Shown here piece after piece: positions 36,101 to 46,018 of a DNA stretch of 64,000 nt. A program made the translations under genes and the position numbers. This DNA is from Phoronis australis (Eukaryota; Phoronida; Phoronidae). The notes beneath the pieces were generated by a model. It saw only the letters and a list, made by a program, of their open reading frames with translations, did not search any database and had not been told where the DNA came from. The first letter of the stretch is position 1; every line of letters begins with the position of its first letter. The DNA is taken from NCBI GenBank assembly GCA_002633005.1, contig NMRA01000021.1, positions 19,312 through 83,311 on the forward strand, given 5' to 3'.

Positions 36101-39100
36101 AAAATACCTCAAATCTGTCCCAGAACAGACTGATGGCATCATCTCATTAAGACTTTACCTAACTGCCAAATTTCATGAAAATCCGTTGAGGACCTCCGAA
36201 GATAGGGAGATAAGCGTAAAGATTTAAATTTGCCACTAGGGGGCACACCGGTATTGGGAGAGATATGAAATTTGTCGTCAGTTGTCAGCTTTATAGGAAT
36301 ACATCTGCCAAATTTCATCACGATCCTGCGAGGATTTAGGATATACAGCTGCGGACGCCGGACGCCCAGACAGAGAAGACGGCAAATGCGAACACATGTA
36401 AATATGTTGGCGCATAAAAATTTTTCAAATTGTCAAAATAGTTGGAACAGTCCTAAAGCAATGTCGTACAACTGATGCCTGGTGTTATCAATAGAAGTGA
36501 TCACAGGACAGTACCGGTTCATCAGTGATTTTTCAAAACTGTCGTATCTTATTGATAAGTTGAAGACGTTAGTGTAGAATTTTAGAACTGTAGGTGAAGG
36601 CAATTTTTGCATGTACGTACGGCAATCATGGACTGGGCGCTTATTTTAGCAAAGACTGCAAATGCTTGGGGGTGGTTACAGGGGCATGGGCTCTTATTAC
36701 AGCGAATACGGTAAAACAAAATGTTAATTTAATGAACTATTTTTTTGTTGGTACCTTGTGTTTGTAAAAAATGCTTAGCCTTCGGTAAAATCAAGATGCA
36801 AAAATATCCATACAAAAAGTTCCTAAGGTAATCTAGAGCATAATAACAAGACCTAAAGGAAGGCATGTCAAGTTGCTTTTGCGCTGGAATCGACATTTTG
36901 TTTCTGCTCTGACCTGCCAGGCTGTGTTTTGTGTTGAAAAAGCTGATAGTAGGCATTTTTAAGCGGTAGGAACCTACAGTGTACCGCCTACTTTACAGAG
37001 CACTTTTTCACATCCTCACTGTAGTAGTCATTCGTTTTGTTTTTGAGTGCATTGAGTCATTGGGTGGCTTGTATGAAATGATTTCATAGCAATCATTGTC
37101 TCATCTTTCATATTTTTGATCTTTTTAAGAATCGGGCTTTTCTTTTTTCTGCTGAGCCTCGAGGAAAGTAAACCGGCGTTTAGACAGAATAGAGGAAACT
37201 GTTGGAGACATTGGGAAGAACAGAGGGATGCAACTGGAAGAAGAATAAATATCTGCTGGAATATTCTCTGAAACTCAAAAATGCCACTGTGGATCAAAAA
37301 ATTCATAAATGTACCTGCGTGTACTATGATAACACATCACCATTACTACGTATTTACATGGGCATGGGTCAGAAACATCAACAACATGGCCCAGAAAATA
37401 CGTTTGCACAAGCTGAGGGTGAGCTCTAATTTAAAAAAAATGATTGAAATGCATTCTCATTACAGTGATGATTGGTAATGTTTGAAATTTTATTTCACAT
37501 TTGATATTTTGAGAGCCACATCTGCTTATTTAAGTTTTGAGTTAGTATTCTATTTAACGCATAACAACCATTTCCCTGATAACTAACAGCTGTCAAATAC
37601 AAAATGATTATCACTTTCATTCCCTTCTATGTTGCTTACCTTCTTCAAATGGAAGTGAAGATTTTGAGGGTTGTTTCATAATCTTTAATCAAGTGTATTG
37701 GAAAGTTAAAATCCTAGAGTATATTCATAGCATAGTCCGACCTGTCATTATTCCGTGCAAATAGTCAGTAAGTACATTTTAATTACATCGAATTAGTAGC
37801 AAAGACCAATATACATGTAGCTTAAATACTGCAAATGTATGAATTATTCTGAATTGATATCTTAGTCACAACAAACAATTTATTACTAAAAATTCAGAGT
37901 GTACGTCCGTCATTAACTCCATCATTAACTCAACTTAAACATGCATCAAGCTGCCTCACAAAAAGTTTTTAGAAAATATCCTCAAAAAATTATTTTGTTG
38001 TACTTTGCAAACATTCCACTGAGTAATTATGTAAAACAAAAAATGTAACTTCATGCCACTCACAGAAAATCAACGTCAACAATTAAAAAAAATTCCAATT
38101 CTCTTCGCTTGTCTGTCACACATAAGGCAATTTTCTCAGTCAGACCAAAAGTTATGGTAAAATCTGATCCTATGAAAGCTATCAATGACTGTACACCTAT
38201 CAATTGATATAATAGTTATTTTCCTAACATGAATGTCCCCAGATGGAATTGCCGTAAGCCATTTTAGTCATTTACTGTTATTAGAATTTTACCAATAGTA
38301 AGTTTTATTCTGATGACGAGAAAATGACATGTTGTCTTATTACTTTTGCATTGTATTGTATATTCTGGTCAGTTGTTTACTAGACTATATGGAGTTAGTT
38401 GTAATCTGGCGTTCGAAGCGTGGATTTTTTGGGACATTCAGATGACCTATTTTCTACGCCATGTGGCTCAATCATGCCGTCCATCAGATCCAACACTACG
38501 CTTTACCTTAACAAACAGAAATAAGGCTCTTCTGTGTATCTATTTGTTACACGATAGTAATTTCATCAACATGGTCGGTGGACATTCACGCAGAAGGCCA
38601 TTACCACCAGAAGTCGAGAAGCAAATTAATTCAGCAACACACAGCAACAAATGGATTAAAAAACCCCAGCCAGATGTTCAAGTTCGGTCGACACAATGGC
38701 AATGTGGTCAAACTCTGTAAAGAACTTGGGCTTGAACATAAAAGGAATTAATTAACAAACAAATTATCTTCAATTTCTTTGATATTGATAGAAACAAGCA
38801 AAACAAGCAAAATTGCAAACAGGAACCGAACACATAATTGCACAGAGCTCATAGCGACGAGTCTAGGGATCATTTTTTCCACCTGCAATTCCTTGTTTTG
38901 AGGTGGGACATTTTGGAAGTTGAAATTGTTAACTCTGGCATTTTCTAGGAGTTAATTGGTTCAAGTTGTGGTGAAACAAAGAGAGAATGCTATTGTAACA
39001 AATGTGAAGATACTAATACCCCAAGACTGCAAATATACAACAGATGAAATAAAGGTCATGAAGGAAACGGGGATTAAAAAGCAGATCTCTATGTATCTTG

Positions 39101-39510
39101 GAGGTTGCAATAGAATCGTGGTTCATTACAACAACTTCCTAAGTAATGCAGGAATAAGTACCATGACAGTTAAAATAGCAACTTACCGGTCTCCTTAACA
39201 GCCTCAGTTTCAGCATACAGAGTAGCCTGCCTGTTTGACACTTGACATCGGAACTGTACACCACCATCAGCTGTATCTAAGTTGACCCTGAGTGTGCTGT
39301 TGCCGTTAGTGGTTCCATCATTGTTGTTGGCGGTAGTCATCTTAACATTCTCCGTTATATTTTTGTATGCACCGCTACCAATCCGACGTGACCACACCAT
39401 AGATGCCTGTGGTTTGCCTAAGTTTGCCGTACATATGAGGACAGCTGGTCCTGTTCCACCAAGATCAGACTGCGTCGGGGCTCCAGATATAGATGGTGTG
39501 CTCGGTAGGA
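24085..39510 (-). CDS. Partial gene: Ig-domain exon followed by 36-nt hinge microexons
   Basis: Reading down the minus strand, an Ig-like domain exon (39187-39510) is followed by five 36-nt exons at 27535-27570, 25863-25898, 25630-25665, 24632-24667 and 24085-24120. All are phase 1-1, so any can be skipped or included without a frame change. Joined, they give an extracellular Ig domain and a chain of 12-residue units of the form D/E-T-x-K-P-T-G/E-x-G-x-G-G, presumably a flexible stalk of an adhesion or immune-type surface receptor. The first and last exons of the gene (signal peptide, membrane segment) are not found. The 11.6 kb between the Ig exon and the first microexon is filled with mobile elements. 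That the Ig exon and the microexons belong to one transcript is inference from strand, phase and order. Confidence 0.55.
24632..24667 (-). CDS. Microexon, hinge unit DTVKPTENGKGG with mutated acceptor
   Basis: Same length and phase as its relatives, with donor GTATGA. The base pair before the exon is GG where the others have AG (TTTACGG against TTTACAG), so normal splicing into it should fail. It may be a dead microexon or a sequencing error. Confidence 0.5.
24632..25140 (-). repeat. Intron-plus-microexon duplication unit (partner 27535-28060)
   Basis: The microexon and about 470 bases on its higher-coordinate (upstream) side are recognisably repeated at 27535-28060. Shared phrases include TCTGACATGTCTGACATAGT / CCTGACTTGTTTGACATAGT and AGAAAAGTGGACTG / AGAAAAGTGGATTG. 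This shows that the microexon series grew by local segmental duplication. Confidence 0.7.
25630..25665 (-). CDS. Microexon, hinge unit DTTKPTGSGEGG
   Basis: Flanked by TTTGCAG and GTATGT, 36 nt, phase 1-1. It is the closest relative of the next unit at 25863 (both carry G-S-G-E-G-G). The two share flanking intron sequence, including TAAATTTGAGAAAAA-ATATTGAC just past the donor, and both have a CTAGATGGCGCG / CTAGATGGCACG motif nearby. Confidence 0.65.
25863..25898 (-). CDS. Microexon, hinge unit ETIKPTGSGEGG
   Basis: Flanked by TTTGCAG and GTACGT, 36 nt, phase 1-1. It lies about 230 bases from its nearest sibling, consistent with a recent tandem copy. Confidence 0.65.
26339..26574 (+). pseudogene. 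THAP zinc-finger exon, frameshifted
   Basis: THAP domains bind DNA through a C2CH zinc site and are common in transposases and transcription factors. Here the first half reads R-C-V-S-R-G-C-S-N-S-S-H-A-E-N-V-S-V-F in one frame (26339-26395), giving the first zinc pair. The rest reads P-K-D-P-K-V-A-Q-K-W-H-R-F-V-R-R-T and C-L-C-S-V-H-F-E-D-S-C-F in another frame (26395-26574), giving the W and the C-x-x-H pair. A one-base deletion near 26395 would explain the break. There is no downstream effector domain. It lies in an intron of the Ig gene and converges on an acidic open frame (26608-26850). It is probably a transposon-derived relic. Confidence 0.7.
26608..26850 (-). CDS. Acidic open frame, unknown
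   Basis: This 80-codon frame starts M-A-E-S-R-E-F-E-S-D-D-N-Y in a good start context (AACAATGG). Residues 1-40 are very rich in E, D and Y, and the tail is hydrophobic and basic (L-T-N-W-I-L-T-R-E-K-R-A-R). Acidic leaders of this kind occur in several transposon-encoded proteins. It ends 34 bases from the convergent THAP fragment. No domain is recognised, and it may be a first exon or a relic. Confidence 0.35.
   Translation of the reverse strand: MAESREFESDDNYEQESNEYYEETYGNGGQDEEMVLHESENRLNLLPASYFSTLSLTNWILTREKRARLVNLFIQQTILN
27535..27570 (-). CDS. Microexon, hinge unit DISKPTENGKCG
   Basis: Flanked by TTTTCAG and GTATCA, 36 nt, phase 1-1. It has a cysteine where its relatives have G, which could allow a disulphide in the stalk. 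It is the first microexon after the Ig exon in transcript order among those found. Confidence 0.6.
27535..28060 (-). repeat. Intron-plus-microexon duplication unit
   Basis: Partner of 24632-25140. The similarity extends well beyond the exon on the upstream intron side. Confidence 0.7.
29657..30625 (+). CDS. Small secreted protein, ML/NPC2-like start, two exons
   Basis: Exon 1 is 29657-29883 (donor GTAAGT), exon 2 is 30508-30625 (acceptor TTACAG). The phase-2 junction joins to give a 114-residue protein that ends at TGA. Residues 1-19 form a signal peptide (M-E-F-L-S-K-Y-V-I-A-L-L-L-I-S-L). Then comes V-D-N-C-G-Q-Q-G-Q, C-V and A-P-C-V-L: the D-C-G-x-x-G...C-x(n)-P-C-x-L spacing is that of the lipid-binding ML domain of NPC2/MD-2 proteins. 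The remainder (about 60 residues) lacks the later ML cysteines, so the domain is incomplete or diverged. The start lies about 100 bases inside a transposon-like end, and a damaged second copy is at 46310-46650. The family call is tentative. Confidence 0.5.
32213..32470 (+). CDS. 85-codon frame, present in both element copies, unknown
   Basis: Starts M-T-L-K-I-A-V-P-F-Q-R-L-C and ends I-D-F-H-F-N-V. The copy at 44058-44315 (minus) keeps the whole frame with three replacements (I to L, N to K, M to V). There is no signal peptide, and no domain is recognised. Retention may simply reflect a young duplication. Confidence 0.3.
   Translation: MTLKIAVPFQRLCSLSPIFKVGFDNRSALDGKILLVSCSQMLKTNFCPFRDGAEAMHISSARYKPSNLKTNGYVKTDMIDFHFNV
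33291..33381 (+). CDS. Exon-like piece, YQFEQEYSDEE motif
   Basis: From 33291 the frame reads G-Y-Q-F-E-Q-E-Y-S-D-E-E-I-V-E-K-R-R-E-E and runs to E-R-M-E-L-S, ending at a good donor (G|GTAAGC). An ATG at 33239 (M-A-T-R-N-P-D-I-G-R-W-W) is one base out of frame, so either an intron or a frameshift separates them. Acidic Y-x-F-E-P-E-type leaders occur in transposon-related proteins that carry P2X7-like zinc domains; that resemblance is weak. The piece lies in the right part of the outer TTAA element. Confidence 0.35.
33773..36380 (+). repeat. Tandem repeat array with CTCF-core motifs, right part
   Basis: About six diverged units of 400-500 bp repeat in a fixed order: TCATCAAGATCCTGTGAGGG, TTTAGGAGATACAGCC, TCAAAATCATCCCTAGAGCG, CCACTAGGTGGYGCAAAGTA, ATGAAAATCCGTTGAGGACC, and a CACTAGGGGGCACACCGGTA phrase. 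CTCF-like 14-mers lie at 34067-34080, 34499-34512, 35679-35692 and 36233-36246, with weaker ones at 34212-34225 and 34648-34661. The end of the last unit carries GGACGCCCAGACAGAGA, like the tails of AAATTTCATGAAAATCC-type repeats common in invertebrate genomes. Confidence 0.75.
36381..39186. other. Intron-like, no supported gene
   Basis: Near 36640-36715 is the terminal phrase of the 40447-41362 element family (CTTATTACAGCGAATACGGT). At 37155-37250 a plus-strand frame reads R-K-V-N-R-R-L-D-R-I-E-E-T-V-G-D-I-G-K-N and stops, perhaps a decayed coiled-coil exon. The 124-codon frame at 38346-38720 shows no domain. Confidence 0.35.
39187..39510 (-). CDS. Ig-like domain exon, phase 1-1
   Basis: The 324-nt exon is bordered by ...TTCCCCAG and GTAAGT. 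It encodes 108 residues: P-S-T-P-S-I-S-G-A-P at the start, L-I-C-T-A-N-L-G-K-P-Q-A-S-M-V-W with the first Ig cysteine and core tryptophan, N-S-T-L-R-V-N-L with a glycosylation sequon, then D-G-G-V-Q-F-R-C-Q-V-S-N with the second cysteine, and L-Y-A-E-T-E-A-V at the end. The layout is an Ig C2/I-set domain of a cell-surface or secreted receptor. One exon per domain with phase 1-1 borders is the standard Ig architecture. A truncated duplicate of its start lies at 41364-41409. Confidence 0.85.
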
Positions 39511-39611
39511 CTGGGGAAATAAGAACAAATTAAGCATTACAGCACCAATTTACCTATCTAGCTACAATTGATCGCCCAAATTATCTAATTAAAACACTTT
39601 GACATTTGAAC
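39464..39611 (-). repeat. Duplicated segment (partner 41364-41512)
   Basis: The start of the Ig exon and the upstream intron are repeated nearly base for base (about one difference in 148) immediately after the N at 41363. This looks like an assembly effect (see findings). Confidence 0.85.
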
Positions 39612-40446
39612 TACATAATTACTCGTTATTGTTTTCGTTATCATGATTATCATTATTATTTCTGATTTTATTTAACGAGGACACAATACATATTTAGCAA
39701 AGTGCTAATTAATGCATCATGGACATCAAGGATGTTAAAATCATCTCATTCATTGCTCAATGTTGTCATGGGGCTTTCCATAGTGGACAGCAAGTTCTGT
39801 TCCAATAGGATTTTAAAGGGGCTCCTAAGTTCAGCTTTAACGGTATTGTGAGGAACGCCTTCACAGTTGTGGCAGAGTACGCCTACTTTTTGGAATCAAG
39901 GAGGTTGAGATTTAAAATCTTGTTTAGACAAGCACCATATTCAAAAATTGATTATTTCTGAACTATCGGCAAGCTCTGTATTATTTGTAAATACAGCTAT
40001 GTCCATCTGTACGAAGAACTCGACTCAGACCGCAAAATTGTATCTTGTTGAAAACACTCGTGTGTTTAAGTTCAAAACTGTGTTACGTTGATCTCTGGAG
40101 GCAGACATTTTTCGAGAACAAACGACTTGTCAGATGCTGTCACTGGGTCATCAGAATAGCGTGCAACGGAGTACAAGAGAAGCAACAATTTTATGTAAGT
40201 TGAGCCGCAATCTTCATAGAAAAACACAGTGATTTAACAGAATAATTTGAACTAGGTTTCATTGAAAGTTGATTGTATGGAACAAAAACCGCCAACGTCG
40301 AAGTCAGAGATGTACAATATGAGCATTTAATGTAATGCTTAAAAAAGATTAAAATGCAATACATCAAAAGGATTAATATACCAAATTCCCTTATCTGAAA
40401 GCTGCAACACAAAAATGGCGCCTCATGAAACATGGGACTTCAAGTC
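39612..40446. other. Intron-like, nothing recognised
   Basis: No exon, repeat family or structured element was seen here. Confidence 0.4.
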
Positions 40447-41362
40447 CATTAATACCGTATTCGCCGTAATAACCGCCCAGGACGCTTAGAAAAGTTCGGT
40501 TCAGGAAGGCGGTTGAAACCCGGTCTCCAAAACGGGTGAAATCGGAAGCTTAAAGATTCATCAAATTTACTCTCTGTGACGTATCTGTCATCTATGAAAG
40601 ACTTTCAACAAAACTGTGGTGCATTGCTATCAAACTTTGCTACTAAATTATGATCATTTTACAGAAAATTGTGCTGAAATCCCAGGGCGAAAACTCGCCG
40701 ACTGACTGCCGCAAAATCACTGTCTTAATGGCGACTTCAATGCTTGAATAAAAATGGTTTCGACTTAAGCAAATTACCTGAAATCTTCATTAAGTTTTCT
40801 AAGTAGCGTCCCTAAGATTTTTCTAAGTTCCCATGGAGTCTGGATTAATGGCAGGTTTTAGTACAAATCTGTGCAACATCGTGCCATGTACATGTTTGAT
40901 CGGCAACACGGCTAGAAAAATGTCTGGACGAACACACATGCTGTTGTCACGTGACATTTGTTTTGAAGTTCGTCTGTGTTTGTGAGTAAGCGAGCGTGTG
41001 TGTGTCACCAGAGTTCATTTGCCACAGCAGAGACCGTCTTTTGACAAGAGCCACGCAATCTAACGAGCTAGATGTGCATTGTGTCTAAAGAAATGAAATT
41101 TGCACAAGCAGTAGGCCTAAACCAGAGCGTGTTTCATTCAGCACTTGCCGGTCTCATGTGCTAAAAACGTTCGACTTTTGTCTCGGTAAGGCCCATATTA
41201 GTCTCCGTGTAGCTGGATGCGTACATAGCTAACTATTTTCGGTGTAAGGGTGTGTAAGCATTCACTGTCGGTTGTAATTTTATCAGATATTCGGCTTAAA
41301 AACCCCAATTATGGTTAATCAAACAATCCATCTCAAAAATAACGCAAACATGTTTTATAGTA
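40447..41362 (-). mobile_element. Dispersed element, copy 2 (inverted relative to 4800-5700)
   Basis: The left end is ATACCGTATTCGCCGTAATA. The body matches 4800-5700 reversed. It stops at the N at 41363, so its right end is not seen. It sits inside the duplicated Ig-gene intron sequence and may be present on one haplotype only. Confidence 0.7.
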
Positions 41363-41512
41363 NTCAGACTGCGTCGGGGCTCCAGATATAGATGGTGTGC
41401 TCGGTAGGACTGGGGAAATAAGAACAAATTAAGCATTACGGCACCAATTTACCTATCTAGCTACAATTGATCGCCCAAATTATCTAATTAAAACACTTTG
41501 ACATTTGAACGA
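41363..41512 (-). repeat. N plus duplicated Ig exon start and intron
   Basis: The N at 41363 is followed by a copy of 39464-39611 including the first 46 bases of the Ig exon with its acceptor. The copy departs at GACATTTGAAC, where the two sequences then differ completely. Confidence 0.8.
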
Positions 41513-41700
41513 AGTTTTGGCATGCATTGGCCCCTTAATTCGGTATGATGATAAAATCTCCCCAGACTTCTACATGGCCTTTTTTAACATTGTTAGTAAA
41601 TAGCCGAGAATACCCGACCCGGGGATCGAACTAGCGACCCCCATAAAACCGGCAAGCATGCTAACCGTTCAGCTAATAGACAATTGCCCGTTAGCGAGTA
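41513..41700 (-). mobile_element. tRNA-derived SINE or tRNA-like relic
   Basis: On the minus strand, TTAGCTGAACGGTTAGCATG matches a polymerase III A box (TRGCNNARYGG) and, about 30 bases on, CTAGTTCGATCCCC matches a B box. The box spacing is tRNA-like, but the acceptor stem does not pair well, so it is more likely a SINE head than a working tRNA gene. The SINE body would extend towards 41513, the point where the duplicated intron copies diverge. Confidence 0.6.
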
Positions 41701-42097
41701 GCTAACAGAGACTCATATGATTCACCAGAAGCACATCTACAATAACATGTAGTTGCAAACTCTTTGGCAAAACTTTGACACATTTGAATGGGCAGCATCG
41801 CCATCATTGATTTCCAGCGACAGTGTTGAATAATTATGGGTCAACTTAATCATTGTCAAAAAGCTCTCCGTTATTAAGTTTAGACGGCACACTTTAGTCC
41901 TGGTCTCACACGTTGTTAACCCTTATTACATGGTTAGAGGATGTTATAAGGATCCAAGAAGTACCTACCCCATAACTAATACACGATCCGTACTCGAAAA
42001 AAGTTAAAATGAACGCGCCACTCACGATTCGCACCTGAAGAACCACCGCCATTTTGAACTTACCGTGAACCCGAAAGTAAAACCCCGAAAAAGATCA
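41701..42097. other. Gene-free
   Basis: Nothing is recognised in this interval. Confidence 0.4.
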
Positions 42098-43022
42098 GTT
42101 TCAATTGAAATTCAATTGAATTTCAATAGAAAATTGAATTTCTATTGAATATGTCTATTGAATGAAAATTCAATTGGCACTTCCCTTGCCGTCAATTGAA
42201 TGGCTATTGAACGGCTACTGAATTTCTGCACTTAGAAATTTTTTAGCTGTTCTGTATTGAATGGCTATAGAATTCCAGGACTTAGAAAAATTTCGGCAGT
42301 TCGGAATTGAATAGTTATTGAATTTGAGAAATTTCAGGATGTCGTGGAATTGAATGGCTATTGAATTTTAAGACTTAGGGAATTTCTGGATGGTTTGATT
42401 TAACAAGTTACCAGCAAGGTTTGTTTTAAACATGTGTTACTACATGGTTGTCAAGGTTACATTCCTGGAAAGTGACCTTTAAGGTTTTTTAAACCCTTTC
42501 AAACAGTTTTGGTCCAGCATAAACTCTGCGTGGATAGTGAAGAACTGCATACATTAAATGGTGAGTTTTTGATTTCAACATTGTATTTTTGTCAATTGGA
42601 TTGTTAAGTGACATTTATATTTCACATATATGAATGAGTAGCTTTAGTCTTGTAAACAAAACGAAATTTTTTTTAACTGATTCAATTGTTTAATGTTATG
42701 GAAGTGAAGTAGTAGAGCACAGATTTCAAAATGAGTTGGGTTACAGACAAAAACCTGCATGTGCATGTAGTTGACACCACCAGTGTTAGTTAATCGTATT
42801 TTGACCTAACATATTTTATTTACTTTAATTAATTGAGACTTAGAAACACGTGTTTATGATTCTGTGTTAAAATTCTCACATGAGAGCAATGAGAGAAAAG
42901 TAAATTTTTATTTTGATTACATGAACTGAATTAAATAATTGAGCTACATGTATACAGTGTAGGCACTATGTAAGAGCTGTATCAGACATTAAAGGTTTGC
43001 CATTGCTACCAGTCATCTACCC
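42098..43022. mobile_element. TTGAATGGCTA element, truncated copy 2
   Basis: It matches the left half of 1262-3189 (about 1279-1975), including the subterminal repeat cluster, and then stops. It has extra divergent ATTGAATGGCTA units at 42230-42380. The right end is missing. Confidence 0.75.
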
Positions 43023-43487
43023 ACTTAAAGTAAACCTTAGCTTCCACAATTCATTGAGTGGCAAAGACTCAAACGTAAACATTCCAAACATAAATACACC
43101 TGAATTAGTTCTTCAAACATACATTTTGTTGAACAACTCTCTGACCTAGAACTTGGCCGCTTGACAATAGGTGAACTGCAATCCATATAGAACGCTGCAT
43201 GGCTACTATAAACGTCTGTTCACTAGAGTCGCATCAGCTATGACAAGGTCGGGCTACATACCTCGACCAATTTGTAAATTTATTCACCGAAGACTACTCT
43301 GATGGCAACAGAGCCATTATTGTCAAAATCTGCTGTACTTAATGAGCATTTTAGATAACCATTTGGTGATCACATTGAAATGTCCTGTCGCTATTTGCGC
43401 ATCTGTTGTCGCCAATGGCTATGAAAAACAGGTCTTTTTGAGTACTGCCTAACTTCAAAAGTTGTGCTCATTTCTTAAACCAAATGG
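43023..43487. other. Gene-free
   Basis: Nothing is recognised in this interval. Confidence 0.35.
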
Positions 43488-44057
43488 GGCTATTCGGAAA
43501 ATCTACAATAACTAGAGGGCGTGCGTGTACTAGTGGTGATAGATTAACAGCCTCGATTTCGCGAGCCCTTTAAAAACATGGTGAAATGGCTTGCAGCCGT
43601 GCCAACTAAATCCGAGATTGCGTAAAAACGGTGCTTCTATGAGAGGAAGTAAGCACGACCTCATACAAAGGTATGGTTTGTGATTATTTTAACGATTATT
43701 CCATGATTATTCTATCGATGCCTGTTAACTGAGGCACTCGCCGATGTCGACTTCGCGGCAGTCAGTCGCCAGCCAGAGTCTGGTTAATCTTTGTATGTTG
43801 TGATATGTGATACGATACTTGACGTAGCAATCGGGATCTTTTCGTACATCAAAGCATTATTATTGTTTGGAATGATTTCTAAAAGTTTATCAGTGACAGT
43901 TACATCAATCAATGCTGAATGTTTATGCTGTCAACTCGATACAGGTTAATGAGTTAAGATTACAATCCAATCCCAATGGCAAAGGGTACGTGAGTGATAA
44001 ATATCCATTGCATTAGACTATTTGTTTACTCCCTATCATATGTCTTCTGGAAATCTA

Positions 44058-44315
44058 TTACACGTTGAAATGGAAATCTATCACGTCAGTTTTCACGTAA
44101 CCTTTGGTTTTTAGGTTTGAAGGCTTGTACCGTGCAGAGGAGATATGCATCGCTTCTGCACCGTCCCTGAATGGACAAAAATTGGTTTTTAGCATTTGAC
44201 TGCAGCTAACCAACAAGATCTTCCCATCCAGTGCAGATCTGTTGTCAAAGCCTACTTTCAATATTGGAGACAACGAACAAAGCCTTTGAAAAGGAACAGC
44301 TATTTTTAAAGTCAT
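44058..44315 (-). CDS. 85-codon frame, copy 2
   Basis: Equivalent of 32213-32470 with three amino-acid replacements and no stop. Function unknown. Confidence 0.25.
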   Translation of the reverse strand: MTLKIAVPFQRLCSLSPILKVGFDNRSALDGKILLVSCSQMLKTNFCPFRDGAEAMHISSARYKPSNLKTKGYVKTDVIDFHFNV

Positions 44316-45165
44316 TTTGTTAAATTACTTATTCAGGTCCCGAGGGGGGATTGGCATGGGGGGTTGTAATATTTGGTACAACTGAATGTGTGGAAATAAC
44401 AGGTAATACATGTTTGGGGAAAAGGGCATGGTGAGGTAATTCTTAACCTTCACGAAGTCCCTTCAAGTTGATTTCATGAAACTGTTTTTCTACTTGTATC
44501 AATTGTAAAACCACGAAAATATATTACATTTTCCGAATTCACAGTGACTGTATAGTCTTAACTCAAGCCTTGAAATGTTGCAAGTCGTTATAAATTCAAA
44601 AAACTGCCATTTTTTGTGAAAATTGCATTTTTGATGGTGCCTTACGTTTTGTAATTACTCTTAAACAGAAAGATTATCCATCATTTTTAAATGACCCAAG
44701 TCTTCATATCTTCTATTAGAAGAAAAACGGTTCCCTCAACTTTAGGCTAGAAGTATGCTTGACAGACCCATGAACCTGTAATCTGAGTTTAAAATTGCTG
44801 AAAGTATCAACATTAAAAAGGTTTGAAAATGGGTAACAAAGGTTTGAAGTTGTCTCAAAAAACTTGTATATTTTACAGACAAGTGATGCGTTTAAAGAAT
44901 TGTTATGGCTAGGGATCAAAAATAAAGACACGGTTTTATGCAATACTCATTATATACACCCTTGGTTTCTCAAAATAGTAATTATTTACTTTTAATTGAA
45001 ACTGTAGACCAATCACCATTTCTTTTTGAAAAACAGGGATAACATTTTTTATCCAATCTGGAGTACTTAATTATTCATATTTCAATATTTGTTCCAGGTT
45101 CAGTGACATTTTAAGGCCACTTCAAGCTGTATCATAGACAAGCTTTGTTACTCCGTTTTCTTCCC

Positions 45166-45560
45166 ACAGTTCTTCCACACACCAGCAGTGCTGCATGGCA
45201 CAATGTGCAAGTCAGTGGCCCTGGAGAAATGTGAATCGCAGTACTAAGTTACCATAAGACAATGTGCCAGTGGACTGTCTGCCTATCCAGACGAACTATA
45301 TCTGACTGCTACACAAATAAGCCTTGTTGGTGAGGATGCCCTTTCATAGGCAATGAGTCAATTCCCACAGTTCTTCCACACACCAGCAGTGCTGCATGGC
45401 ACAATGTGCAAATCAGTGGCCCTGGAGAAATGTGAATAGCAGTACTAAGTTACCATAAGACAATGTGCCAGTGGACTGTCTGTGTATCCAGACGAACTAT
45501 ATCTGACTGCCACACAAATAAGCCTTGTTGGTGAGGATGCCCTTTCATAGGCAATGAGTC
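45166..45560. repeat. About 196-bp tandem duplication inside element copy 2
   Basis: The segment starting TTCCCACAGTTCTTCCACAC is present twice in a row (about 45166 and 45362); copy 1 of the element has it once. It carries no gene. Confidence 0.85.
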
Positions 45561-46017
45561 ATGTGTGGACAATAGCTTATTTCCTTCCCTGGAAGAAACA
45601 TGAGGGACTGAAGCTAAAGAAGACCTAGTCACATTCTGGTCTAGTTCAGAGTCTGATTTTGGGCTCAAAACGATTCAAGTGATATGCTGCTGTGTTTACC
45701 TTCAAGGGTCTAATTGTGGATGTTATTGAGGCTGAACGAGGTTACATGAAAGAAAGCCACGTGTTGAAACTGGACCTTTTTTGCAAGCGCTTCTTTAGGC
45801 CACTGAAACTAAAACCCAGTGAAATGAAAGCCAAAAGCTGAGTGACCTTAAATTTTCCTTTCAGAAGAAAAGCTTTATACTATTGGTAAAGATTGGTACA
45901 GATTATGGGGAAATGACATTCAGTGGCTGCATCGATTGTCCTATTGTATGTTTTCAATTGTAGCTAGCTGGATAAGAATCTGCTATGCACAAGATTCGAG
46001 AATAAACAATTATCAGT

Positions 46018-46018
46018 N
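46018..46018. other. Single N, probable gap
   Basis: Comparison with copy 1 shows about 460 bases missing here, the segment that would contain exon 2 of the ML-like gene. Confidence 0.7.

Noticed and set aside
38346-38720. 124-codon plus-strand open frame
   Set aside because: Composition is mixed with no recognisable domain, and no good acceptor or start context supports it.
41600-41700. Functional tRNA gene
   Set aside because: The A and B boxes are present, but the acceptor stem does not pair and the sequence continues into a SINE-like body.
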